DNA from: a virus
Virus record (IMG/VR): IMGVR_UViG_3300020470_003359
Span: 1 to 21,920 of that record
Strand: one strand, 5' to 3'
DNA length: 21,920 nt
Part shown: positions 8,603-16,944 of the stretch, piece by piece
Layout: each line of letters starts with the position of its first letter
How positions within the stretch are numbered: the first letter of the stretch is position 1
The notes under the pieces: generated by a model
Database searches by the model: none
Told to the model about the DNA's origin: nothing
Seen by the model: the letters and a program-made list of their open reading frames with translations, nothing else
Position numbers and translations under genes: made by a program

Positions 8603-11513
8603 TACTTGCCTTTTTTAAGTCACCTATGGCATCGCCAGTTAAATACTCTGCCATGTTGTAAAGTTCCATTGAATAACCCTGAGCAGATTCTCCGTGTCCT
8701 ATGGGAAAACTGTCTGTATTAGAAACAGGAAAACCTATTCTATTGTGTACAGAAAGTTTCCACTCATCAGTTGCCTGCTTGCATAGATTTAGCGCATCAA
8801 AAAGTGCGTTAGAATCTTGAGTGGTAGAAAAGGTAAAACCTGTTGCCTTCGCTGTTGAGTTGGTAAAACCATCCATTGCATTATTCCATTCAGTTCTCCA
8901 GTCTCTGACTGTGTTGATACTGTCGAGAACGAATCTGTAAAGTGCCCTGTCTTGATCTATGGTTGCATCACCTGCGTAGAAACCATGGTTGTAAATAGTC
9001 AATCCTGGTTTGTTGTTGGATGAGCCAGCACCAGTTGCATCACCAAAATACAAGTCCCAATGTCCATCAGCATGTATATCGTAGACGGTATTTCCTGATA
9101 CAACTTCAGCAAACTGAGCATGCGCAGTCCATCTGCTTCTCAGCACATCAGCAAATGCAGTCATGTCGTTGCTGTTGAAGAGTTTGCCAAAAACGTTCCA
9201 CTCATTTCTCCATTCTTCAGCATTCCAAACCAGTGTGTGCAAATAGTTTCCTGTTGGTGATCCATTATTTGTTTCTGGATTTACTTGCCACTCGCCTGTT
9301 ACCTTCCAAATCCTAGGACCCTCATTATTTTCCATTTTGATATAATAAGTTCCTGGCTCATGATTAAAAGTCGTCGGAAAAGTTGTTTGGTTTCCATTGA
9401 CAATAGTTTGCGAAACGGTATTGTTGTATTGATTGTATGCACCATTACCCAGAGGGAAGTAGGGCAACTTGGTCGGAGTTCCACCTCCTGCGACAGCATC
9501 TCTAGTCCATGCTGGAACTGCCCAACTATCAACTGCTGACCCTGCAGTATCCCAAGTCATGAAACTGCCAACATCTGCTGTTCCTGCCCCATCCTGAGGA
9601 CTGTTTAGAAATCTCATGTTTCCTGAGTAAGTACCATTATCATAGTACAGATTCATCAGGCGATTCATACCATCAGCAAGTGCATCATTTGCTGTCAGTG
9701 TTTTGATTGTCTGTACATCAAGTGCTCTTGAACCATTCGTAGGATCTGTTGCATATCCTGGTAACTCAGTATGGAAAACTTCGGTGTTCGGATCAGTAGT
9801 GCTGTACGTATCTAAAAATGGACACGGCAAATATCTCCACCTTGCCTCAGCATAAACAGCAAACTCAACTGCCCCTGCTCCATTGTTTATAGACTCATCC
9901 CAATAAGCAGAAGTTCCTGCATATGGTGCACTATCATCAGGGAAATCCTCTACACCAGCAGGTATAAAAGCATTGTACTCAATGTAAGGATACTGATCAT
10001 TCGGTCTACCTGGAGCACCTGCTCTCGTTGAGTTAAAGAACTGACGTTTGTTTGACCCTGACTTTGCTGTATTAGATTTGAAATCAGCAGGTCGTGTAGT
10101 TGACACAATCGCTAAGTCTGTATTTGCTGCCCACCCCAAGTATGGCACGAAAGTATCGTTGTCCATTTTAGTAATGTTTTGAGCAGGCAATCCATCCATG
10201 TGTCTGTTGTTTGCCGCAAACCATTGGAAGTTCATCTGTAAACCCCTGCCTGTTACAATGGCAAGAAGTCCTGTAGTATGAGCAGGATCAGCATCAGTAT
10301 GATCATTCCACCTTCTCATTGGCAGTGTCTTCCCGAAAACTGGTGGAACGATTTTGTTTATATCACCTGTTTGATAGTTTCTGCCATCCCTTGTGTTTGC
10401 TGTCCCAGCAAGTTGTGAGTGATGTAAAGTTATCTGAGCAGGAAACTCAATCCCTTCTGCATCTGAGTAACTGGCGAGGTTCATCGTTCCATACTGTTGA
10501 CTCCAGGTATCCTGTTCGTATCCTTCGATAGTAGCAGCCAACTCATCTGTTATCGTTTCGCCGACTCCAGTAGCAGTCCATCTAAATGCTGTGTTAACAG
10601 TGCCTACAAAACCAAATGCACCTGATGACAAACCTTGTACCTTGTCAGAGATATCAAATCCTGTATCACCTCTCTCAATCTTTTGCTTGCCGATAATATC
10701 AACTGACATCGTTGAAGTATTAACAGCAGATATAGAGTCAAGCACCATAGTTTTGTCACCACTCAAAATAGTTTCTGTTGTGGTAAAAACTGCATCATTG
10801 GAAACTGAGTTTAGTTTGATATTATGAACCAGTTCTGGTGTATAAGTATCAATAACCAGTACACCATTATTTGACTGGCGAAAATCAAAACGTGTGTCAG
10901 TCGCTGATTCTGGTGGCAAGTAATCACCATCTTCTGGTTTGAATGCTATTTCGCCATTGATGAGATTCTGTGGTATGTAAGGTGCTGGACTGACAAATAC
11001 ACCTACGTCATCATCTATATTGAAAAAGTTATGCGTATCATAGTCCTGCGCAAGATAGTAGTCACCAATGTAGTTCGAAAATGTATTGCCATTTATTGTT
11101 ACTTTAGACCCTGCTTTGTTGCTCATTACAACTTCGCTAGTCCCATCAAGTGTTACGATTAGAACTGAAAGTCTAGAGGTAGTGCTTGCCGCAACATTCG
11201 CAGTGGTGATGAAATCATTAAATGTACCCAACTCATAGTTCATTAACCAGTCCTGTGAATAACCCATGAGATTGCATCTCATCTGTCCTAACTTCTTGCA
11301 GGTAGAATGTAGGTTGCCTGCTCCGTTGGCACCAGGATGCATGAATGCTCTGCCTGATGTGTGTAGGTAGTTATCCGTATCTGGATCGGTCATAACTTCA
11401 CGTATAGACTCGACATCCTTAAGAAGTCGAGTGCGAGTATCAACTGCCATAGAGGGTGCATCGAGCAGTGCTTGGTCTGCGTCATTTGCACGTTCGTCTT
11501 TAATCGCTCCCAT
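8526..11513 (-). CDS. Unrecognised large virion-type protein (995 aa)
   Basis: I do not recognise this protein. It is rich in Asn, Thr, Asp, Gly and Trp, with few Lys and Cys outside the ends, a composition typical of extracellular beta-rich virion proteins. The first 100 residues are helical and charged (MAVDTRTRLLKDVESIREVM). Residues about 100-700 look beta-rich with many aromatic positions. Two later stretches share a tryptophan spacing: EEWRNEWNVFGKLF (about 776-789) and VRDWRTEWNNAMDGF (about 880-894). The C-terminus is helical and basic (DLIYDDVRRNRKKYKLYSS). No signal peptide, transmembrane segment or catalytic motif is visible. The ATG shares one base with the stop of the 158-residue gene. 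Position between spike and wedge genes suggests a baseplate periphery, fibre or tail-tip protein (inference). Confidence 0.7.
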   Translation of the reverse strand: MGAIKDERANDADQALLDAPSMAVDTRTRLLKDVESIREVMTDPDTDNYLHTSGRAFMHPGANGAGNLHSTCKKLGQMRCNLMGYSQDWLMNYELGTFNDFITTANVAASTTSRLSVLIVTLDGTSEVVMSNKAGSKVTINGNTFSNYIGDYYLAQDYDTHNFFNIDDDVGVFVSPAPYIPQNLINGEIAFKPEDGDYLPPESATDTRFDFRQSNNGVLVIDTYTPELVHNIKLNSVSNDAVFTTTETILSGDKTMVLDSISAVNTSTMSVDIIGKQKIERGDTGFDISDKVQGLSSGAFGFVGTVNTAFRWTATGVGETITDELAATIEGYEQDTWSQQYGTMNLASYSDAEGIEFPAQITLHHSQLAGTANTRDGRNYQTGDINKIVPPVFGKTLPMRRWNDHTDADPAHTTGLLAIVTGRGLQMNFQWFAANNRHMDGLPAQNITKMDNDTFVPYLGWAANTDLAIVSTTRPADFKSNTAKSGSNKRQFFNSTRAGAPGRPNDQYPYIEYNAFIPAGVEDFPDDSAPYAGTSAYWDESINNGAGAVEFAVYAEARWRYLPCPFLDTYSTTDPNTEVFHTELPGYATDPTNGSRALDVQTIKTLTANDALADGMNRLMNLYYDNGTYSGNMRFLNSPQDGAGTADVGSFMTWDTAGSAVDSWAVPAWTRDAVAGGGTPTKLPYFPLGNGAYNQYNNTVSQTIVNGNQTTFPTTFNHEPGTYYIKMENNEGPRIWKVTGEWQVNPETNNGSPTGNYLHTLVWNAEEWRNEWNVFGKLFNSNDMTAFADVLRSRWTAHAQFAEVVSGNTVYDIHADGHWDLYFGDATGAGSSNNKPGLTIYNHGFYAGDATIDQDRALYRFVLDSINTVRDWRTEWNNAMDGFTNSTAKATGFTFSTTQDSNALFDALNLCKQATDEWKLSVHNRIGFPVSNTDSFPIGHGESAQGYSMELYNMAEYLTGDAIGDLKKASNAIKNLDLIYDDVRRNRKKYKLYSS

Positions 11514-11989
11514 TATATCGGTGGTCCTGAAAAGGGGACTGGTGGTACACCAGGAATCACCCCTGTTATTACTGTTGTAGCACAGTAAGTGTGTATCGCA
11601 TTTGTCAATCCCATGATGAATAAACTTCCTGCTGGGACTGGTGCGGCAAATACACCATTAAGTGCCGATTGTAAACTTGCTAGATTTGCTACCACAGGTC
11701 CTGTCTGAAATGTAGTCTGAACTGAAGACCATGCTGTATTTATTGCTGTTGCCACATTCATTGCTGCTATCGCACCTGCTGGAACTGGTGCTGACATCGC
11801 TGACTGAAGTGATGAAAGTCCAGCAGAAAAAGCAGGCATCGCAATGAACGGCAAACCCATCATGTTTTGTACTCCAAGTGCATAGGATTGAAATGCCAAC
11901 ATGATAGTTTGAGCAGACAAAGCACCTGAAACCATTGGTGCATTTAGAGGTTGTAATCCTCCTTGTAGTGCTGATGGTACAAGTGCCAT
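11513..11989 (-). CDS. Ala/Met-rich three-repeat protein next to the spike gene (158 aa)
   Basis: The function is unknown. The protein is hydrophobic and small-residue rich. Two clear repeats are visible: residues 58-99, with LSSLQSAMSAPVPAGAIAAM then INTAWSSVQTTF, and 103-147, with LASLQSALNGVFAAPVPAGS then AIHTYCATTVITG. Residues 15-50 look like a diverged first copy. The end is a Pro/Gly-rich tail (GVIPGVPPVPFSGPPI). The start is secure: GGAGG precedes the ATG, which shares a base with the spike-gene TAA. Small Ala-rich proteins of this kind occur beside spike genes in other large myoviruses (from memory). T4 places the PAAR tip protein gp5.4 here, but no PAAR motif is visible. A spike-associated or cargo role is only an inference. 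Confidence 0.65.
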   Translation of the reverse strand: MALVPSALQGGLQPLNAPMVSGALSAQTIMLAFQSYALGVQNMMGLPFIAMPAFSAGLSSLQSAMSAPVPAGAIAAMNVATAINTAWSSVQTTFQTGPVVANLASLQSALNGVFAAPVPAGSLFIMGLTNAIHTYCATTVITGVIPGVPPVPFSGPPI

Positions 11990-13935
11990 TATCCTCCGAA
12001 AATAACTTTCTTTGAAAGCAGAGTCATGACCTTGGCCGCAGTAGTCGGTGGCCCAGTCGGTCCTGCTGGTGACAAGTGTAAGTGTGCCGCATACTCGGTG
12101 GCAAACTGGTCACCGAGCACGGCAGGGGAGGCACCCACCCCTCCTATAAATGTCATCTTTGAATCGAGCAACATCAGTTTTGCATTTATCATTGCCAAGG
12201 CACCATAGTCAATAAGTGCCAATCCTGTCTTGTGAAAAGTTCCGATCGTGGCAGTCGTATCAATAAATGTAGGTGTCTGCATCATGATCGACTGTGTTGC
12301 TACAGGATTCAGTTTCAAGAATGTGAGTCCATTTACGTTTGTAGGCATGTCAACCATGTCAGGCAACGGAGCAGGTTTAACGATAAACTCAATCGCACCG
12401 AGTTTCGGATTACCTGTGTTCACCTTGAGCACGATGTTACCCATCATTGACTCAATCTCTTTACCATTCCAGTCAGTGCCAGGAGTTCGATTATTACCTA
12501 TAAACTCATTGGTATAAAACTCTTTACTGTAACCACCCTTGACGATATATCCACCTTTGGGTGACCAGTTAATATTGCCACTTGAGGAACCTGATATGTC
12601 AGAGGCACCTGAGAATACAATATTCCTAGACTCAAGAAAAAACTGACCGATAGTATTTTTTGGTTTCTGAGGATCAGGTACAGCAGACCAAAACAGTGTT
12701 CCGTTCGGTCCAGTAATAGCATGCTGATCAGCATTAACACTAAATGCTGTACCTGCATTTATCATTGTACCCTTTGATGCTACAGCAAAAAATCCACCTG
12801 AGTTGAAGTGCATGTTCCCAGAGGTTGTCTCAAAGTTCAGTTCAGCAGAACCAGTTCCCTTCATAACAATCTCTGAACCAACAGCATTCAAGTGTATACC
12901 TGAACCCGTTATGGCTTTGAATCCTACGACACCCTCATATGAGTTTCCCGAGGTTGTCTCATATCTATCAGCATGTGTTCGCTCGATTCTCACTCCTGTT
13001 GGAGCGAACTCAGTAAATGTACCAGTTCTATGTTGCCATAGAAGTCTCTCTGCCTGAGGAGTGTCATCTCGTTCTATTAGGTGACCAGACTCAGTTTCTA
13101 TAGCATGATTGTATGGATATCTTGCTTTGTAAAACTGTGGTGGTTCTTGGAAACTATTGGGTAGTGATTTACCTAACTGACTTGAGGACCTGGCCAACTC
13201 AAACTGACCGAGGACTTTTCTGCCTCCCTCTCTAAAATATACCTGCGATTTCTCTACGTTTGATGAATCAGAAATCTTATTTGATATTAACTCATCCTGC
13301 CTAAACTGATGTGATCCACGAATGTCATCATACCCCAGTGAAACTCTTGGTACAGTAGGCATCTGAATCAGACGTTTGCTCGGATAAGGTGTTGGATCAA
13401 GTTCCCAGAGTTTGAAAGTATTGTTCTTCAGAATCACTGAAGCATCAGCATCTAATGCTTGACCCTTCTGAGCGAAGACAAATCCACCAGGTCTTCGAGG
13501 AACTGATCCTTCAATATCGGGCATGCCCGTCTTGTTATTTTTAGCAAAAGCACCATTCTCAGCACTCAGTTCATACATCGATGATGATACACGCCAACGA
13601 TTATCTTTAAATGGACCACCTGTTTTGTCGCCACCTTTCTTTGGTACACCAGGAAGTGTACCCATGATGACAGGTTCCTGACCATCTTCACCATCCCTGA
13701 AAAACCCTACGACATGTGTTCCTTCTACTGGACCTGTTGGTGACCAACCTACACCTGTCTGTGAAGCAGAAGAAACAGGCATCATTGGCACTGCCCAAGG
13801 CAATAACTCTGTAGGCATTTTTGTGAGATCAGGTGAATGGTATCCCATTATACGAACCTGACAACGACCCAACTTCATAGGATCATGGCGATTCTCAACT
13901 ACACCTGTCCACCAATGAAACTCAGGATACATCAT
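11989..13935 (-). CDS. gp5: Baseplate central spike, gp5/VgrG-like, without lysozyme domain
   Basis: Encodes 648 residues. The N-terminus (about 5-96) is an OB-fold domain of the gp5/gpV type: WWTGVVENRHDPMKLGRCQV, LLPWAVPMMPVSS, then FFRDGEDGQEPVIMGTLPG. Residues about 273-330 are the classic spike junction: HAIETESGHLIERDDTP, then QHRTGTFTEFAPTGVRIER, leading into short beta repeats (about 330-420) that would form the trimeric needle. T4 gp5 has a glycoside-hydrolase lysozyme between these parts; here the intervening 170 residues show no lysozyme-like motif. The C-terminus has EYAAHLHLSPAGPTGPPTTA; an HxH followed by GPTGPP is common near the tips of P2 gpV-like spikes, where histidines bind iron. 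The ATG overlaps the hub stop by 4 bases (ATGA) and GAAGAAGG precedes it. Confidence 0.88.
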   Translation of the reverse strand: MMYPEFHWWTGVVENRHDPMKLGRCQVRIMGYHSPDLTKMPTELLPWAVPMMPVSSASQTGVGWSPTGPVEGTHVVGFFRDGEDGQEPVIMGTLPGVPKKGGDKTGGPFKDNRWRVSSSMYELSAENGAFAKNNKTGMPDIEGSVPRRPGGFVFAQKGQALDADASVILKNNTFKLWELDPTPYPSKRLIQMPTVPRVSLGYDDIRGSHQFRQDELISNKISDSSNVEKSQVYFREGGRKVLGQFELARSSSQLGKSLPNSFQEPPQFYKARYPYNHAIETESGHLIERDDTPQAERLLWQHRTGTFTEFAPTGVRIERTHADRYETTSGNSYEGVVGFKAITGSGIHLNAVGSEIVMKGTGSAELNFETTSGNMHFNSGGFFAVASKGTMINAGTAFSVNADQHAITGPNGTLFWSAVPDPQKPKNTIGQFFLESRNIVFSGASDISGSSSGNINWSPKGGYIVKGGYSKEFYTNEFIGNNRTPGTDWNGKEIESMMGNIVLKVNTGNPKLGAIEFIVKPAPLPDMVDMPTNVNGLTFLKLNPVATQSIMMQTPTFIDTTATIGTFHKTGLALIDYGALAMINAKLMLLDSKMTFIGGVGASPAVLGDQFATEYAAHLHLSPAGPTGPPTTAAKVMTLLSKKVIFGG

Positions 13936-15545
13936 AAGACCTTCTTCGCATTTGCTGCCTCAGCCAGTTTCTGAGCACTTGATTGCTTTTCCTTAACTCT
14001 AGGACCTGTCGGTGGCGTGTCTTTATCTGAAGCATAAGAAAAAATCTTATATACCATTGGATCCACACCTGTCTCACCTCCAGCAAGATCTTTCGCACGT
14101 GCAGGTTTTGACGATGGGGTAGAAGTTTGATTTGCTGGCAGTGGTTTTAGTGTAATAGGATGCAACTGTTGAAGTGAGTTTGGTTTGTTGATGATCTCAT
14201 TCAGTTCCATATTATAGGAATCTTTTGAGCACTGTATCTTCATTTTGTAATCACCCTTAAAGAACTGATGCTGTATTCTTGTTACCAGATACCCACCTGA
14301 ACGAAGGACTTCATTACTTTTTGTGTATGGAACTCTAGATGGAAGATCAAGATTTATACATGATCCACATTCAACATCGTCAGTTCCTGGAACTGTGATA
14401 TTAAGAATCATAGAGTTTATTTGTTCAATCTGCGATCCTCTGTTAAGTCTCCACTGTCCTGCGTTATTGTAAAAGGTTGAACCACTAAGTGGATAATACT
14501 CAACGTGAGCAAACTTATTATGCTGGGCACCCTTCTTCTCTGCATTTGGTGGAGCAAGACCTAATGATTTTGCTGATGCAAGTATGCTATTTTTCTTCAG
14601 GTGACCTTGTGAAAATCCTTCCTTGTCATAGAAAAACTCATGCTGTTCTACTGTCATGTCCCAGATATTATGACCCACCAGTTTACGAGAATACATACCC
14701 TCTTCCATATTAGTAAGTGTGTCAAAGTATCTCTCATGCTCGAACTCATCTATGGTAAAGAAGTCTGCTGGATTAACTGATATCTGAGGTGCATCTTCAT
14801 CCTGTAAGTTTTTCGGTCTCATTCTAAATGTAGGTATGTCACTTGTGTTTCCTGCCTCCATTGCCTCTGCATATCTTCTCATGATTGTTTCGACACTACG
14901 AAAGTAATGCCCATGCAGTGTTTCCCAAAAGAAAAACAATGAACCAGGAATCCTATTGTCGACCAGTGTGATAGACCTTTTGGCTATCATGTTCAGAGCA
15001 TCAAAGGGATGCATACCTGGGAAGGCGATTACGTAACCCTCTTTGGTATCCTCTACGTTGAAGTTTTTTCTGTATTCTGGTGAGAAGATTGTCTTTAGTT
15101 CTTGCTCGAAATACTCACCATATATCTTCTTTGCCATCTCAGAGTATGGCGTAGGTCCATAGGAGTTGTAGACTCTGAGACGTGTATTCAAAACTGACTC
15201 AGCACTGCAACACCTTAGTCTGTATGCTGAACTCTGCTGAGCATTGTCCACGATTTCCTCTATCTTATATGAGTAGAAAATCATTCGAATCGCTCTGTCA
15301 GGTGTTGCTGTATAGAAGGTCATAAAGATCTTCTCCTCGCCTATAAGTGGCAAGGTCTCTAGCAAACCAACAGCATCAGCAAATGTTATGACTAGATCTA
15401 AGGATGGAGCATAGATTGATTCATAAATGTCAATCAGCACCCACTTGTCTTTTACGTCAAACATTTGACCACTAAAATTCTGTATGGTCAGTTCTGTAAT
15501 CCTGTAGTCCCCAGGATTTATAGGTAGTGGTTTCTGTGTCGCCAT
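13932..15545 (-). CDS. gp27: Baseplate hub protein, gp27-like
   Basis: Encodes 537 residues, longer than T4 gp27 (about 390). Gp27 trimers form the hub cylinder that carries the gp5 spike and docks the tube. Family features are YRITELTIQNFSGQMFDVKD (about 14-33), DIYESIYAPSLDLVITFADA, and the GLLETLPLIGEEKIFMTFYT strand pair, as in gp27/gpD-type hubs. A gp44/gpD-like second half follows (NPADFFTIDEFEHERYFDTL near 265). The last 80 residues or so (TLKPLPANQTSTPSSKPARA onward) are Pro, Lys and Ser rich and look disordered, an addition relative to T4. The start has no good Shine-Dalgarno sequence; its ATG shares a base with the gp53 TAA, so coupled translation is likely. It lies directly before the spike gene, as expected for a partner. 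Confidence 0.85.
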   Translation of the reverse strand: MATQKPLPINPGDYRITELTIQNFSGQMFDVKDKWVLIDIYESIYAPSLDLVITFADAVGLLETLPLIGEEKIFMTFYTATPDRAIRMIFYSYKIEEIVDNAQQSSAYRLRCCSAESVLNTRLRVYNSYGPTPYSEMAKKIYGEYFEQELKTIFSPEYRKNFNVEDTKEGYVIAFPGMHPFDALNMIAKRSITLVDNRIPGSLFFFWETLHGHYFRSVETIMRRYAEAMEAGNTSDIPTFRMRPKNLQDEDAPQISVNPADFFTIDEFEHERYFDTLTNMEEGMYSRKLVGHNIWDMTVEQHEFFYDKEGFSQGHLKKNSILASAKSLGLAPPNAEKKGAQHNKFAHVEYYPLSGSTFYNNAGQWRLNRGSQIEQINSMILNITVPGTDDVECGSCINLDLPSRVPYTKSNEVLRSGGYLVTRIQHQFFKGDYKMKIQCSKDSYNMELNEIINKPNSLQQLHPITLKPLPANQTSTPSSKPARAKDLAGGETGVDPMVYKIFSYASDKDTPPTGPRVKEKQSSAQKLAEAANAKKVL

Positions 15546-16105
15546 TATACAGGAGTACTAAAAACAGTTTGTAAATCAGTTATAAGAGTTGGTAGATACG
15601 CAGGTTGAGGCACTATGATATCACGTTTTGCCTCATTTTGATTTATCTCATAGTCAAACATTGAGACGATTCTGTTGTTATCAGTATCTTTGATGTACTG
15701 AAATCGATCGATCTCATTTCCTCTGTTGTCCTCGTAGTGATGTATGGTTGCCTGTGCTATGGCAGGACTTCCGTACTTTCTAAACAGTCTCTCGTTCATT
15801 ATCGTATCTGATTTGGGCCAGTCAGTGTATATGTTTTGAATGTTGTTTACATACATGATGACCCAAATAAACCTTACCTCACCATAAAGTTTATGCGATG
15901 TAATGTCAGGACGTTCGCCATCTGGTATTCGATAGGGTTGATATTGCCTAACGAGATCAAGTGCATCTGACCGAAACCTTGCTGTTGATGTGAGGTCAGG
16001 TACATTCTTAAACTTGCCATTCTTGAGCATGTCGAACTCGACACGTGGGAACTGGCCAAAATATTGACTCGTCGGTATGGTTGGTTTAGGTGGTGATTTT
16101 GCCAT
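15545..16105 (-). CDS. gp53: Baseplate wedge protein, gp53-like
   Basis: Encodes 186 residues against about 196 in T4. Gp53 closes the wedge and links neighbouring wedges during star formation. Recognisable family blocks are YFGQFPRVEFDMLKNGKFK near the N-terminus, then YQPYRIPDGERPDITSHKLY and GEVRFIWVIMYVNNIQNIYT followed by DWP (about residues 55-98), and a C-terminal TDLQTVF. The middle block corresponds to the LysM-like part of gp53. The ATG shares one base with the TAA of the upstream tube-cap gene and CAGGAT precedes it. Confidence 0.92.
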   Translation of the reverse strand: MAKSPPKPTIPTSQYFGQFPRVEFDMLKNGKFKNVPDLTSTARFRSDALDLVRQYQPYRIPDGERPDITSHKLYGEVRFIWVIMYVNNIQNIYTDWPKSDTIMNERLFRKYGSPAIAQATIHHYEDNRGNEIDRFQYIKDTDNNRIVSMFDYEINQNEAKRDIIVPQPAYLPTLITDLQTVFSTPV

Positions 16106-16902
16106 TAGTATCCTGCATCAATCATGCTTGAAGTAATGAGTTGTGTCTCTTGTAGTCCTATAGTTAGTTTTGTTCCTGTCGGGTACCCATCTACAAAGAA
16201 GGTAGGAACCAATGCACCTATACCATTATAATCAATCTCGACTGAGGTCAACACGCACTTGGCAAACTTCTGAACCTTGTCTGCATCAGGTGTTGCTCCA
16301 CCGAGTTTATGTACCTTCATCTCTACATCAAAAGTTGGTGGCATTTTGAAGAAAGTTGAGAAATCATCATTACCCTTTGTAGGCAAAACATGCTTCTTGA
16401 AGAACCTTGCTATACCAGCAATCGTTTTTGCCTCGCCAGCATCCTGAGGTATCATTGTCCAGTTCATTGTATATGATCTGAACTCTGGACCCGTATAGGT
16501 AACAAACTGATATGGATTTTTTACTGTTCCAAGTACATTATTTCTAAACTTTGCCAATGCAGTCTGAGATCCAACTGATGAAATAGCAGCATTTGCTACC
16601 TCTTGAACACCTAACTGTGTTATTCGTTGCTCAATATTACCTGCGGCACCATTCAATCCTGATGCCTGTGCGTCATTCGCTATACCCATTGCTGCCGCAC
16701 CTACCATACCCAAGGATTGATTTTCATAGTTTGCTTTGTAAGTACTGGCTAATGCACCAATGGGGATAGGAAGAGCAACTGAACCTATTGGTCTATCTCT
16801 GCTTTGTAACTGTCTTTCCCGTGCAGTAAAAAGAATATAGTTTGGTTGACCTTGGTTTTCGTCACCCAAACCAGTGGGCCATGTGAGATTAACTGATGCC
16901 AT
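16105..16902 (-). CDS. gp48: Baseplate tail-tube cap/initiator, gp48/gp54-like
   Basis: Encodes 265 residues from the ATG at 16902. An upstream in-frame ATG at 16980 exists, but it lies inside the divergent gp4 gene, whereas 16902 has AAGGAAG four bases upstream and sits behind a promoter-like box. The sequence has the conserved NPYQFVTYTGPEFRSYTMNW (about 143-162) followed by TMIPQDAGEAKTIAGIARFF and a cysteine-containing strand KCVLTSVEIDYNGIGALVPT near the C-terminus, as in gp48 and gp54, which form the platform on which the tail tube polymerises. The region about 50-110 is Ala/Gly rich (GMVGAAAMGIANDAQASG). It is shorter than T4 gp48 (364) or gp54 (320). I favour gp48 because a second tube-fold protein is at 18049. 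Confidence 0.82.
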   Translation of the reverse strand: MASVNLTWPTGLGDENQGQPNYILFTARERQLQSRDRPIGSVALPIPIGALASTYKANYENQSLGMVGAAAMGIANDAQASGLNGAAGNIEQRITQLGVQEVANAAISSVGSQTALAKFRNNVLGTVKNPYQFVTYTGPEFRSYTMNWTMIPQDAGEAKTIAGIARFFKKHVLPTKGNDDFSTFFKMPPTFDVEMKVHKLGGATPDADKVQKFAKCVLTSVEIDYNGIGALVPTFFVDGYPTGTKLTIGLQETQLITSSMIDAGY

Positions 16903-16921
16903 AAATCTTCCTTTCTCGATA

Positions 16922-16933
16922 TATTTAGGTGAC
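16922..16933 (-). promoter_or_regulatory. Late-promoter-like element for the leftward baseplate operon
   Basis: The minus strand reads GTCACCTAAATA, ending 19 bases before the ATG at 16902. A start 6-7 bases downstream would give a leader of about 13 bases that contains the AAGGAAG ribosome binding site. It interlocks with the opposite-strand copy at 16929-16940 and shares the central GGTGACC bases with it. Confidence 0.6.
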
Positions 16934-16940
16934 CTAAATA
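16929..16940 (+). promoter_or_regulatory. Late-promoter-like element for the rightward operon
   Basis: Reads GTGACCTAAATA, and its last base is 4 bases before the GTG of gp4. It is identical in its last nine bases to the elements before gp25 and gp48. With T4 late promoter geometry the transcript would start at about 16946, at or within the start codon. Confidence 0.55.
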
Positions 16941-16944
16941 AATC

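Noticed and set aside
8526-11513. 995-residue protein as a depolymerase or sialidase
   Set aside because: Its beta-rich composition suggested a tailspike, but no catalytic motif, beta-helix repeat pattern or Asp-box repeats could be seen.
12026-12517. Several short plus-strand open frames opposite the spike gene
   Set aside because: They overlap each other and a secure gp5-like frame and show no recognisable features.
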